Below, piece after piece: positions 27,709-34,609 of a stretch of DNA of 64,000 nucleotides. How positions within the stretch are numbered: position 1 is the stretch's first letter; each line of letters opens with the position of its first letter. The position numbers were made by a program, and so were the translations under genes. The notes beneath the pieces were generated by a model, which was given only the letters and a program-made list of their open reading frames with translations, was not told the origin of the DNA and did no database searches. The DNA is from a filamentous cyanobacterium ESFC-1 (GTDB lineage Bacteria > Cyanobacteriota > Cyanobacteriia > Cyanobacteriales > Spirulinaceae), in NCBI GenBank assembly GCA_000380225.1, contig KB904821.1, positions 1,214,207-1,278,206 on the forward strand. Direction: 5' to 3'.

Positions 27709-27724
27709 AAGCCCTAAAGGGCTT
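27709..27724. repeat. AAGCCCTAAAGGGCTT palindrome
   Basis: Third copy of the short palindromic repeat, lying between the dynamin-like gene and spp and 13 bases before the spp start codon. Confidence 0.6.
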
Positions 27725-27736
27725 ATTACGAATAAT

Positions 27737-28489
27737 ATGAGTCAATTTTTATTAGTTACAGATTTAGATAATACCTTAGTGGGCGATCGCGCAGCCCTCG
27801 CTACCCTGAATCAACACCTCACAGCCCAACGCCAAAATGATAATATCAAAATTATTTATTCGACGGGGCGATCGCGCTTTCTTTATCAACGACTGACTCA
27901 AGAAGAAACGTTACTGTGTCCAGATGCTTTAATTTGTTCGGTGGGAACGGCAATTTATCTCAATCCCGATGAAGATAAAACTGATGCAGAATGGGATAAT
28001 AAACTCAGTCAAAATTGGGATCGGGAGTTAATCGTGGCGTTGACAGCCCATTACAGCGATTTAATGCCTCAACCCGACTCGGAACAAACAGATTACAAAG
28101 TCAGCTTTTGCATCTCTCCCTCAGCAGCAAAAGAACTGATCCCGCGTCTCAAAAACGTTTTAGCCGAAAAAGGCTTAAAAACCAAAATCATCTATAGTGC
28201 GGACAAAGACTTAGATATTCTGCCGGAAAATGGCGATAAAGGATTAGCATTGCAATATCTTCGGGAGAAATGGGGCTTTGAGCCGGAAAATACCGTGGTT
28301 TGTGGCGATTCTGGCAACGATATCGCATTGTTTAGCGTCGAACCCTGTCGCGGTGTGATTGTGGGGAATGCTAAACCCGAACTGCGACAATGGTATCAAG
28401 AACAAGAGCGCGATCGCTGCTATTTTGCCCAAGATTTCTGTGCAGGTGGTATCCTCGAAGGCTTAAAGCACTTTAGCTTCCTTACTTGA
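27737..28489 (+). CDS. spp: Sucrose-6-phosphate phosphatase
   Basis: A 250-residue HAD-superfamily Cof-type phosphatase: nucleophile motif TDLDNTLVG (~8-16), motif II STGRS (~42-46), Lys-containing motif around GDKGLALQYL (~161-170), and GDSGNDIALF (~187-196). It matches cyanobacterial SPP, which completes synthesis of the compatible solute sucrose. Length is normal. The TGA stop codon is the first part of the TTGACATCC terminus of the neighbouring IS605-like element, so the element abuts the gene exactly at its end. Confidence 0.85.
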   Translation: MSQFLLVTDLDNTLVGDRAALATLNQHLTAQRQNDNIKIIYSTGRSRFLYQRLTQEETLLCPDALICSVGTAIYLNPDEDKTDAEWDNKLSQNWDRELIVALTAHYSDLMPQPDSEQTDYKVSFCISPSAAKELIPRLKNVLAEKGLKTKIIYSADKDLDILPENGDKGLALQYLREKWGFEPENTVVCGDSGNDIALFSVEPCRGVIVGNAKPELRQWYQEQERDRCYFAQDFCAGGILEGLKHFSFLT

Positions 28490-28800
28490 CATCCTCACCG
28501 CCGTAAACGGACGGTGATTCCTAAACCTCACGATTTAAGTTTGGAGCTTCACTCACATCTGCGTACACTACCAACTTGTGTTAGCTATGTTACCGTCTTA
28601 CGTCATGTCCACAGACTTTCTAACTCCTTACAGAGTCCCGATTCCGATAGCCCATCGGTACGGTGTCCTACAAAGACTGTACTTGTTGCTTGGATATTTT
28701 ACTTGCGCCAGCTTTTCGGCACAAAACCTACTATATCCAGTTTTCAAGGTGCTGATGTCGAATTGGCTTGGTTTTTGCTGTTCGACATTTTCAATTCTAC
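28486..28800 (-). mobile_element. Non-autonomous IS200/IS605-like element with omega-RNA-like right end
   Basis: Read on the minus strand, the ~315-bp element ends in CTTAAATCGTGAGGTTTAGG, then a hairpin (ACCGTCC-GTTTA-CGGCGGT) and GGATGTCAA, the usual right end of cyanobacterial TnpB-carrying elements. The region before it resembles the omega-RNA scaffold. Near the other end an 8-bp inverted repeat (28755-28762 / 28781-28788, ATGTCGAA/TTCGACAT) could be the left-end hairpin. No tnpA or tnpB frame remains. Exact left boundary uncertain. Confidence 0.55.
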
Positions 28801-28811
28801 CTAAAAAATAC

Positions 28812-28955
28812 AAAGCCGTCCTTGAAGCGCCGAGACCCCGCGTCGCCGTAAGAGCGCAAGCGGTCGAGGGACGGCGAGGTTTCCTCGCCATGTCCAATCG
28901 ACCAAGAGAGGGAACGCTCGGCAAGACAGGACGGGGTTTCAGACCCAGGAGGTTT
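28812..28955 (+). ncRNA. Structured RNA-like leader upstream of ruvA
   Basis: CCGTCCT (28816-28822) can pair with AGGACGG (28928-28934), enclosing a strong stem GGAC-GGCGAGG / CCTCGCC-GTCC (28869-28895, loop TTT). A GGGT/ACCC hairpin (28934-28946) lies next to the ruvA Shine-Dalgarno. Open frames through it are not protein-like. It may be a regulatory leader or a relic of a guide-RNA element; family not confirmed. Confidence 0.4.
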
Positions 28956-28957
28956 TG

Positions 28958-29587
28958 ATGATTGATTATCTCCAGGGACAAGTCGTTGAAACCCGCAAAA
29001 GCCCCAATAACCGCTATGTTTTGATTCTCGAAGTCAGCCAGATTGGGTACGCGGTACAGATTCCTTCTCGTTATGCGCGTACCCTCTCGACGGACAAGCC
29101 CGAAAGCCTGAAAGTCTTTGTCCATCAACAAATCCGCGAAGACCAAATCATTTTGTATGGCTTTTCCGGTGCGGCTGAACGAGACTTATTTCGCCAGCTT
29201 ACCAGCGTTAGCGGTATTGGCTCACAAGGCGCGATCGCCCTCATTGACACCCTCGACCTCGAAACCCTGGTTCAAGCCATCGTCACGGGCAATATTCGGA
29301 CGCTGATCAAAGCCCCAGGGATTGGTAAGAAAACCGCCGAACGGGTATCCCTGGAACTGCGGACGAAACTTTCCCAATGGCGATCGCAAGTTGGGGGTAA
29401 AAGTAAAGATAACGTCATTCCCGAACTCCCGGTTCTCGAAGACGTAGAAATGACCTTAATGGCATTGGGTTACGAAAGCGAAGAAATCGAACAAGCCCTT
29501 TCTGTCCTCAGTCGCGACGCAATGCTCCTTAAAAATCCTAACCCAGAAGAATGGATTAGAAGCGCGATCGCGTGGCTGAGTCAGTGA
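28958..29587 (+). CDS. ruvA: Holliday junction branch migration protein RuvA
   Basis: A 209-residue RuvA. Domain I OB fold (MIDYLQGQVVETRK...VHQQIREDQIILYGF), domain II with the two helix-hairpin-helix DNA-binding motifs (LTSVSGIGSQGAIAL and LIKAPGIGKKTAERV), and C-terminal domain III (LMALGYESEEIEQAL) that contacts RuvB. ATG 28958 is placed 5 bases after AGGAGG. No ruvB or ruvC nearby, as usual in cyanobacteria. The leader is unusually structured. Confidence 0.95.
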   Translation: MIDYLQGQVVETRKSPNNRYVLILEVSQIGYAVQIPSRYARTLSTDKPESLKVFVHQQIREDQIILYGFSGAAERDLFRQLTSVSGIGSQGAIALIDTLDLETLVQAIVTGNIRTLIKAPGIGKKTAERVSLELRTKLSQWRSQVGGKSKDNVIPELPVLEDVEMTLMALGYESEEIEQALSVLSRDAMLLKNPNPEEWIRSAIAWLSQ

Positions 29588-29589
29588 GT

Positions 29590-29652
29590 TTTGTCCTTTG
29601 TCTTTTGTCATTGGTCATTTGTCTTTTGTCTTTTGTCATTGGTCATTTGTTG
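29590..29652. repeat. TTTGTCC / TTGGTCAT heptamer tract
   Basis: Degenerate heptamers TTTGTCC, TTTGTCT, TTTGTCA, TTGGTCA, immediately after the ruvA stop codon. The rest of the 270-bp gap to 29860 holds only a small GTCCG/CGGAC hairpin at 29777-29792. Confidence 0.7.
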
Positions 29653-29860
29653 ACGAAAATATGAGGCTTTGCCTAAGTTTCAAAACGCTGTATTGAGAAA
29701 CTGAATCGCTCAATTTAGTCTGAGTTTATCCAATTAACCCGCCCATTTTAAAATCCGGGGAACCAATGCTAACAAAGTCCGCTATTACGGACTCGAAAAG
29801 CAGTGAGTTTCGGCAATTAAATTTGATATTACTGGTAAACGAAATTGAGTCAATTTTAGA

Positions 29861-30115
29861 CTAGCGTTTTTCGCAACCAATACCATCTTCATCGCCATCA
29901 AAACGATGAGGATCGGGGGGTAAAACGGTGAAATTCCGATATTCGATCTCGCCACAATCTAAGTCAGGTGGAGGAGAGGGAATACAGACATCAGGATCGG
30001 GATAAGCCGGATCGCAGTTGGTTGTTTGTGCTAAAGCTGGCGGGATTTGAGGCTGAGACGAGCTTAGGAATATTATTCCTAAAATGGAAATTGCGGCTAA
30101 TATTTTGGGAATCAT
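29861..30115 (-). CDS. Secreted excalibur calcium-binding protein
   Basis: An 84-residue exported protein. Signal peptide ~1-30 (ILAAISILGIIFLSSS ... PPALAQ, cleavage after ALA-Q), then a Cys/Pro/Asp-rich segment. The C-terminal excalibur motif DPHRFDGDEDGIGCE (~68-82) is a calcium-binding loop of the D-x-D-x-DG type. Four Cys probably form disulfides. Excalibur domains are found in surface proteins and nucleases; here it is the whole mature protein. Confidence 0.8.
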   Translation of the reverse strand: MIPKILAAISILGIIFLSSSQPQIPPALAQTTNCDPAYPDPDVCIPSPPPDLDCGEIEYRNFTVLPPDPHRFDGDEDGIGCEKR

Positions 30116-30230
30116 TGATTTTGAGAAATGTCAGTTACTTCTATTATTCCCGATTTAGTTCAATACTTTAACCCCGTTAACCTTGTTTCTGGATTTTACC
30201 TGGAAATGTCAAAACTAGCCTCTGTCTCGG

Positions 30231-30680
30231 TTAGTCTTGTAAAATTTGAGCTAGATGCTTCATCACTTGTAAAGTTTGCTCCAAACCATTATCTTGTCCT
30301 AGGATAAACAATTTTGAGCGACCATAGAGAAGGCGATCGCCCCGGACTAATTTCAAAAAGATAAAACTCCCCCCATTGGTAACCATACTGTATAGCGTTT
30401 TTTGAGTCGTCGGAGCGGCTAACATATAAGATAAAACCTGGGGAATGCCAACTTTGAGAGAAAATTCGCCCCGCTTTGATTCAATGGTTGATACCCAGAC
30501 GCGATCGCGCACTACTAAAATATCAATTCGACCCCGCAAGATAGGATCATCATTTTCAACAGTAATTTCAATACTTTTTTCGGTTTCGATATAAATAGAA
30601 TCGAGGCGGAGTCTCGTTTGGTGCGTCCCTTGGTGGAACCAAGGAACGAGATTAGGGTGTTTACATTTCTTTTGTAAATA
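30231..30680 (-). pseudogene. Restriction endonuclease R-like gene, 5'-truncated
   Basis: The frame is open for 149 codons but has no ATG or GTG; the first possible start is TTG 30539. The protein part from ILRGRIDILVVRDRVWVSTIESKRGEF to the end matches the common cyanobacterial type I restriction R N-terminal-like protein (about 200 aa), with the PD-(D/E)XK core R-I-D and E-S-K. The first ~90 residues of the family are missing. At the break the frame passes through a palindromic repeat (30603-30652). A shortened TTG-started product cannot be excluded. Confidence 0.65.
30603..30652. repeat. Compound palindromic repeat
   Basis: GAGGCGGAGTCTC followed by an inverted repeat CTCGTT ... CCTTGG-TGGAA-CCAAGG ... 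AACGAG. Typical dispersed cyanobacterial hairpin; it marks the truncation of the restriction-like gene. Confidence 0.6.
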
Positions 30681-30725
30681 CTATAGTCTCGACTTTGAAA
30701 TTAAACCAACTGGAGGTTACGAGCC

Positions 30726-30938
30726 ATGACTTCAGCGAACTATGATTCAATGAGTTTGAATGAGTTACGAAAATATGTTCTAACCCATCGAGAAGATATT
30801 AACGCTTTTCAAGCCTATATTGACCGTTCCAAGTCAGCAGGGAGAATGATTACAATTGACCCAAGCGATCCGAATTGGGAAGAAAATTTAGATCGCAAGA
30901 TTCGTCAGGCAAACTCTGATGAATCGGGATTAAATTAG
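30726..30938 (+). CDS. Small DUF6887-like protein
   Basis: A 70-residue acidic protein. MSLNELRKYVLTHREDINAF is the recognisable phrase of a small cyanobacterial family (DUF6887-like), often paired with another small gene and suspected to be antitoxin-like. No partner gene is visible in the next 140 bp. GGAGG lies 10 bases before ATG 30726. Function unknown. Confidence 0.65.
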   Translation: MTSANYDSMSLNELRKYVLTHREDINAFQAYIDRSKSAGRMITIDPSDPNWEENLDRKIRQANSDESGLN

Positions 30939-31078
30939 GTGCTGTATTTGACAATCGGACAACCCACCCATAACCAACAACCCTAAACAAACTATAAAGA
31001 ACTTCCCGCAAAACCCCCAGACAACCCGGTAACTGCGTCACCATAGAGAAAAGCAATTTTTCGATCTATACAGCCAAG

Positions 31079-32806
31079 ATGTTAGAACACGACGTAATCA
31101 TAGTAGGCGGGGGTTTAGCCGGTTGTCGCGCAGCCCTAGAAATTAAGCGCCTCGAACCCGATACAGATGTCGCCCTGGTGGCCAAAACCCACCCGATTCG
31201 ATCGCACTCTGTCGCAGCCCAAGGGGGTATTGCAGCCACTCTCAAGAATATCGACCCGGAGGACAGTTGGGAAGCCCACGCTTTCGATACGGTGAAGGGG
31301 TCCGATTATCTCGCAGACCAAGACGCGGTGGAAATCTTAACCAAAGAAGCCCCCAATACGATTATCGACCTGGAACACTTGGGGGTGTTGTTTTCCCGCT
31401 TAGAAGACGGACGCATCGCACAACGGGCATTTGGGGGGCATTCCCACAAACGCACCTGTTACGCCGCCGATAAAACGGGTCACGCGATTCTGCATGAGTT
31501 GGTGAATAATCTGCGCCATCACGGGGTCACGATTTACGATGAATGGTATGTGATGGAGTTGATCCTCGAAGATGGGGAAGCCAAGGGGGTTGTGATGTAT
31601 CGCATCCTCGACGGTACATTGGAAGTCGTCCGGGCCAAAGTGGTGATGTTTGCGACGGGGGGCTATGGTCGCGTTTTCAATACCACCTCGAACGATTATG
31701 CCTCTACGGGGGATGGTTTGGCCATGTGTGCGGCGGCAGGTTTACCCCTAGAGGATATGGAGTTTGTACAGTTTCACCCAACGGGGCTGTATCCGGTGGG
31801 GGTGTTAATTTCTGAAGCGGTGCGCGGTGAGGGGGCGTATTTGCGGAATAGCGAGGGCGATCGCTTTATGGAACATTATGCCCCGAAACAAATGGAACTG
31901 GCTCCCCGCGATATCACGTCTCGCGCCATTACCCTCGAAATTCGCGCCGGACGAGGCATCAATTCTGATGGTAGCCCAGGAGGCCCCTTTGTGCATCTGG
32001 ATTTACGACATCTGGGGAAAGAGAAAATTATGAGTCGGGTTCCCTTTTGTTGGGAAGAAGCCCATCGTTTGGTGGGAATTGACGCGATTCACGAACCGAT
32101 GCCTGTACGTCCTACCGCACATTATTCGATGGGGGGGATTCCGGTCAATACCGATGGTCAAGTTCGCCGCAGTGGTAATACCCTCGTCGAAGGCTTTTTC
32201 GCTGCTGGGGAATGTGCTTGCGTGTCGGTACATGGGGCGAATCGCTTGGGGAGTAATTCTTTGTTAGAGTGTGTGGTGTATGGTCGTCTGACGGGACGTG
32301 CGATCGCGCAGTACGTCCAAAACCGCAAACTCCCCCAAATCAACGCCTCAACCTACATCAATCGCGCCAAAACTCGCATTGATAGCCTTTTGAACCAAAA
32401 AGGGGATTTACGCATTGCCAAGCTGCGGCAAGGGTTTCAGGACTCGATGAGCGAACATTGTGGTGTGTTTCGCACCGAGGAGATTATGCAAGCCGGAATT
32501 GATAAACTGCACGATCTACGGGAACAATACAGCCGCGTTTATCTCGACGATCAAAGTACCGCTTGGAATACCGAGTTACTCGAAGCCCTAGAGTTGAGTA
32601 ATTTACTCATTGTGGGCGAAATTATCCTTACTTCTGCCTTCAATCGCAAAGAAAGTCGCGGCGCACATTCGCGGGAAGATTTCACCGAACGAGATGATGC
32701 TCAGTTCCTCCGGCATACGTTAGCTTATCATTCTCCGGCGGGGATTGATATTGAATATATGCCTGTGGTAATTAACCGTTTTGAACCCAAGGAACGGAAG
32801 TATTAA
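31079..32806 (+). CDS. sdhA: Succinate dehydrogenase/fumarate reductase flavoprotein subunit
   Basis: A 575-residue flavoprotein that oxidises succinate to fumarate and feeds electrons to plastoquinone. FAD-binding DVIIVGGGLAGCRAAL (~5-20), the FAD-linking His in RSHSVAAQGGIA (~41-52), FHPTGLYP (~232-239), substrate-site SEAVRGEGAYLRN (~244-256) and ANRLGSNSLLECVVYGR (~384-400). The C-terminal helical domain ends at KERKY. No sdhB is adjacent, so the subunits are unlinked here. Preceded by no strong ribosome binding site. Confidence 0.93.
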   Translation: MLEHDVIIVGGGLAGCRAALEIKRLEPDTDVALVAKTHPIRSHSVAAQGGIAATLKNIDPEDSWEAHAFDTVKGSDYLADQDAVEILTKEAPNTIIDLEHLGVLFSRLEDGRIAQRAFGGHSHKRTCYAADKTGHAILHELVNNLRHHGVTIYDEWYVMELILEDGEAKGVVMYRILDGTLEVVRAKVVMFATGGYGRVFNTTSNDYASTGDGLAMCAAAGLPLEDMEFVQFHPTGLYPVGVLISEAVRGEGAYLRNSEGDRFMEHYAPKQMELAPRDITSRAITLEIRAGRGINSDGSPGGPFVHLDLRHLGKEKIMSRVPFCWEEAHRLVGIDAIHEPMPVRPTAHYSMGGIPVNTDGQVRRSGNTLVEGFFAAGECACVSVHGANRLGSNSLLECVVYGRLTGRAIAQYVQNRKLPQINASTYINRAKTRIDSLLNQKGDLRIAKLRQGFQDSMSEHCGVFRTEEIMQAGIDKLHDLREQYSRVYLDDQSTAWNTELLEALELSNLLIVGEIILTSAFNRKESRGAHSREDFTERDDAQFLRHTLAYHSPAGIDIEYMPVVINRFEPKERKY

Positions 32807-32810
32807 TAAG

Positions 32811-32858
32811 TTGTTGGTTGTTTGTTGTTGGTTGTTGGTTGTTGGTTGTTGGTTGTTT
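32811..32858. repeat. TTGGTTG heptamer array
   Basis: About six TTGGTTG units directly after sdhA, forming the left surround of the GC-rich insert. Confidence 0.85.
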
Positions 32859-32905
32859 CTGGTGCGCGTTCCCTTGCGCCTTACGGCGGCGCGGGGTCGC
32901 ACCAG
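32859..32905. repeat. 47-bp GC-rich insert with CTGGTGCG inverted ends
   Basis: Starts CTGGTGCGC and ends TCGCACCAG, with the CTTACGGCGGCGCGGGGTCGC core. Same ends and the same heptamer context as 7945-8035. Confidence 0.7.
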
Positions 32906-33155
32906 TTGTTGGTTATTGGTTGTTTGTTTTTCCTGTATTGCGGGAGGTGTTGTTCCCCTCCAAAGAGGATCGGAAACTTTAGCTCTTAGGGGTTAGTTTT
33001 AAAAAGGCTAAAAGCTAGACGCTTATAGGCGTTCGGTTCTCGAAAAAGTGAAATTAACGTTTCACGTGAGAGTTATTATTTCTGCCGTTGTACATTGTAA
33101 ATTGTACATTATACATTGGTCATTTCTTCCCCCTCCTCCCACTCTCATCGTTTTC
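32906..33155. other. Intergenic region with conserved motif
   Basis: Between convergent sdhA and the ABC ATPase gene. AAAGCTAGAC (33011-33020) and TTAACGTTTCACGTGAGAGT (33054-33073) match a similar pair at 21129-21138 and 21170-21189. Further on, TGTAAATTGTACATT heptamer-like units. No gene seen. Confidence 0.5.
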
Positions 33156-34322
33156 CTAAGATTCGCTGCTTTTTTCACTCGCAGAAAATTCCGGTTCGGT
33201 GGTAATTTCGGGGGTCGTTTCTACGGTTTCGCTATCGTTGGAGTCGCTGATTTCTGCTTCGGGGGGTGTTTCGTCTTTAGAATCGGTAATTTCTGCTTCG
33301 GGGGGCGTTTCGTCGATCGAGTCGGTGGTTTCTTCGGTGTCTGTAGAGGGGGCGATCGCGTCTTGCATGGTAAGCTGCAAGAATACGTCTTCGAGGGTGG
33401 GGCGAGTTCGACGCATTTCATACAAGCCCAGTCCAGCATTGACGAGGGTAGAGGCGATCGCGCGTCCGGGTTCTGAGCCGGGTTTGGCGATAATTTGCAG
33501 ACGGGATAGTTTTTGCTGGCGGTAAATAAAGCTAGAACTTACCGCGTCTGGCATGGGCATAATCTCGACGTTTTGCACCCCTGGAATGGCTTGCAAAAGG
33601 GGTTGGACTGAGGCAATATCCCCCTCGACTTCGAGTTCGTAACCCGCCGCTTCACTCAGTTGGGCCATGAGGTTATCGGGGGTATTTGTAGCAACAACTT
33701 GGCCGCGATCGATAATGGTGACGCGATCGCAAGTCATACTCACTTCCGGCAAAATATGAGTTGATAAAATAATCGTGTGCTTTCCGGCTAAACTGCGGAT
33801 GAGGTGACGCACTTCGATAATTTGGCGGGGGTCGAGGCCAACGGTGGGTTCATCGAGGATAATAACTGGGGGATTGTGGACAATGGCTTGAGCAATACCC
33901 ACCCGTTGACGATAGCCCTTAGACAGCTTGCGAATCAATACATCCCGCTTATCTTCAATGCTGCACCGTTCCATGGCAGAATTAACGTAGATGGCGCGAT
34001 CGCCCCGACTGACTCCTTTGATTTTCGCTACAAAATGCAAGTATCCCCTCACCGTCATATCGAGGTACAAGGGGGGCGATTCGGGAAGATAGCCAATGGA
34101 GCGTCTAACGGCCATCGAGTCCGCTTCTACATCAAAGCCAGCGACTTCTGCTGTCCCCGACGACGCAGGCAAGTAACCCGCTAAAATTCGCATGGTTGTG
34201 GTTTTCCCTGCCCCATTGGGGCCTAAAAATCCTAAAATCTCCCCTTCATTGACCTCGAAGGTGACATTATCAATAGCAGTTTGCGAACCGTAAACTTTAC
34301 TTAATCCCTCGACTTTTATCAT
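33156..34322 (-). CDS. ABC transporter ATP-binding protein with acidic tail
   Basis: A 388-residue ABC-2 type ATPase. Walker A GPNGAGKTT (~34-42), Q-loop region GYLPESPPLY, signature LSKGYRQRVG (~132-141), Walker B VIILDEPTVGLDP (~150-162), H-loop STHIL. It resembles the GldA/NatA-like exporters. After residue ~305 comes an acidic, repetitive tail (TDSKDETPPEAE, ISDSNDSETVE), unusual for this family. Start set at ATG 34322 (MIKVEG); a TTG lies 9 bases upstream. No permease gene is adjacent. Confidence 0.88.
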   Translation of the reverse strand: MIKVEGLSKVYGSQTAIDNVTFEVNEGEILGFLGPNGAGKTTTMRILAGYLPASSGTAEVAGFDVEADSMAVRRSIGYLPESPPLYLDMTVRGYLHFVAKIKGVSRGDRAIYVNSAMERCSIEDKRDVLIRKLSKGYRQRVGIAQAIVHNPPVIILDEPTVGLDPRQIIEVRHLIRSLAGKHTIILSTHILPEVSMTCDRVTIIDRGQVVATNTPDNLMAQLSEAAGYELEVEGDIASVQPLLQAIPGVQNVEIMPMPDAVSSSFIYRQQKLSRLQIIAKPGSEPGRAIASTLVNAGLGLYEMRRTRPTLEDVFLQLTMQDAIAPSTDTEETTDSIDETPPEAEITDSKDETPPEAEISDSNDSETVETTPEITTEPEFSASEKSSES

Positions 34323-34339
34323 TATGACCAACGATGAAT

Positions 34340-34609
34340 TATAAAATTACCAATTACTAATTACCAATTACCAATTGAGTTATACCATTTCCTAACGAGA
34401 TATCTACTTTGTCATCTCGTTACCCAGGAATACCAACGAACGTCAAAAGAGCGCTATGGTCTTGATTCTTAAATCATTAGTTTTGAGGCAGTGGGTAGTA
34501 GGCAATAGACAATGGTAGGGGTGGGGTATCCCTGCCCTGAGTGGGAGGAATGGGAAGAAACTTCAGTGTGACGGATAACCAATAACTAATAACCAATAAC
34601 TAACAACAA
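34340..34609. repeat. Heptamer tracts in promoter of SLH gene
   Basis: CCAATTA/CTAATTA units (about 34347-34378), GC-rich GTAGGGGTGGGGTATCCCTGCC hairpin near 34513-34537, then AATAACT/AATAACC heptamers up to the ATG at 34610. Confidence 0.7.

Noticed and set aside
28628-29146. 172-codon minus-strand frame across the element and ruvA start
   Set aside because: Antisense to ruvA and to the structured leader; no protein-like pattern.
33048-33525. Two + strand frames opposite the ABC ATPase tail
   Set aside because: They mirror the repetitive acidic tail in antisense; composition is an artefact (Gly/Phe/Val repeats).
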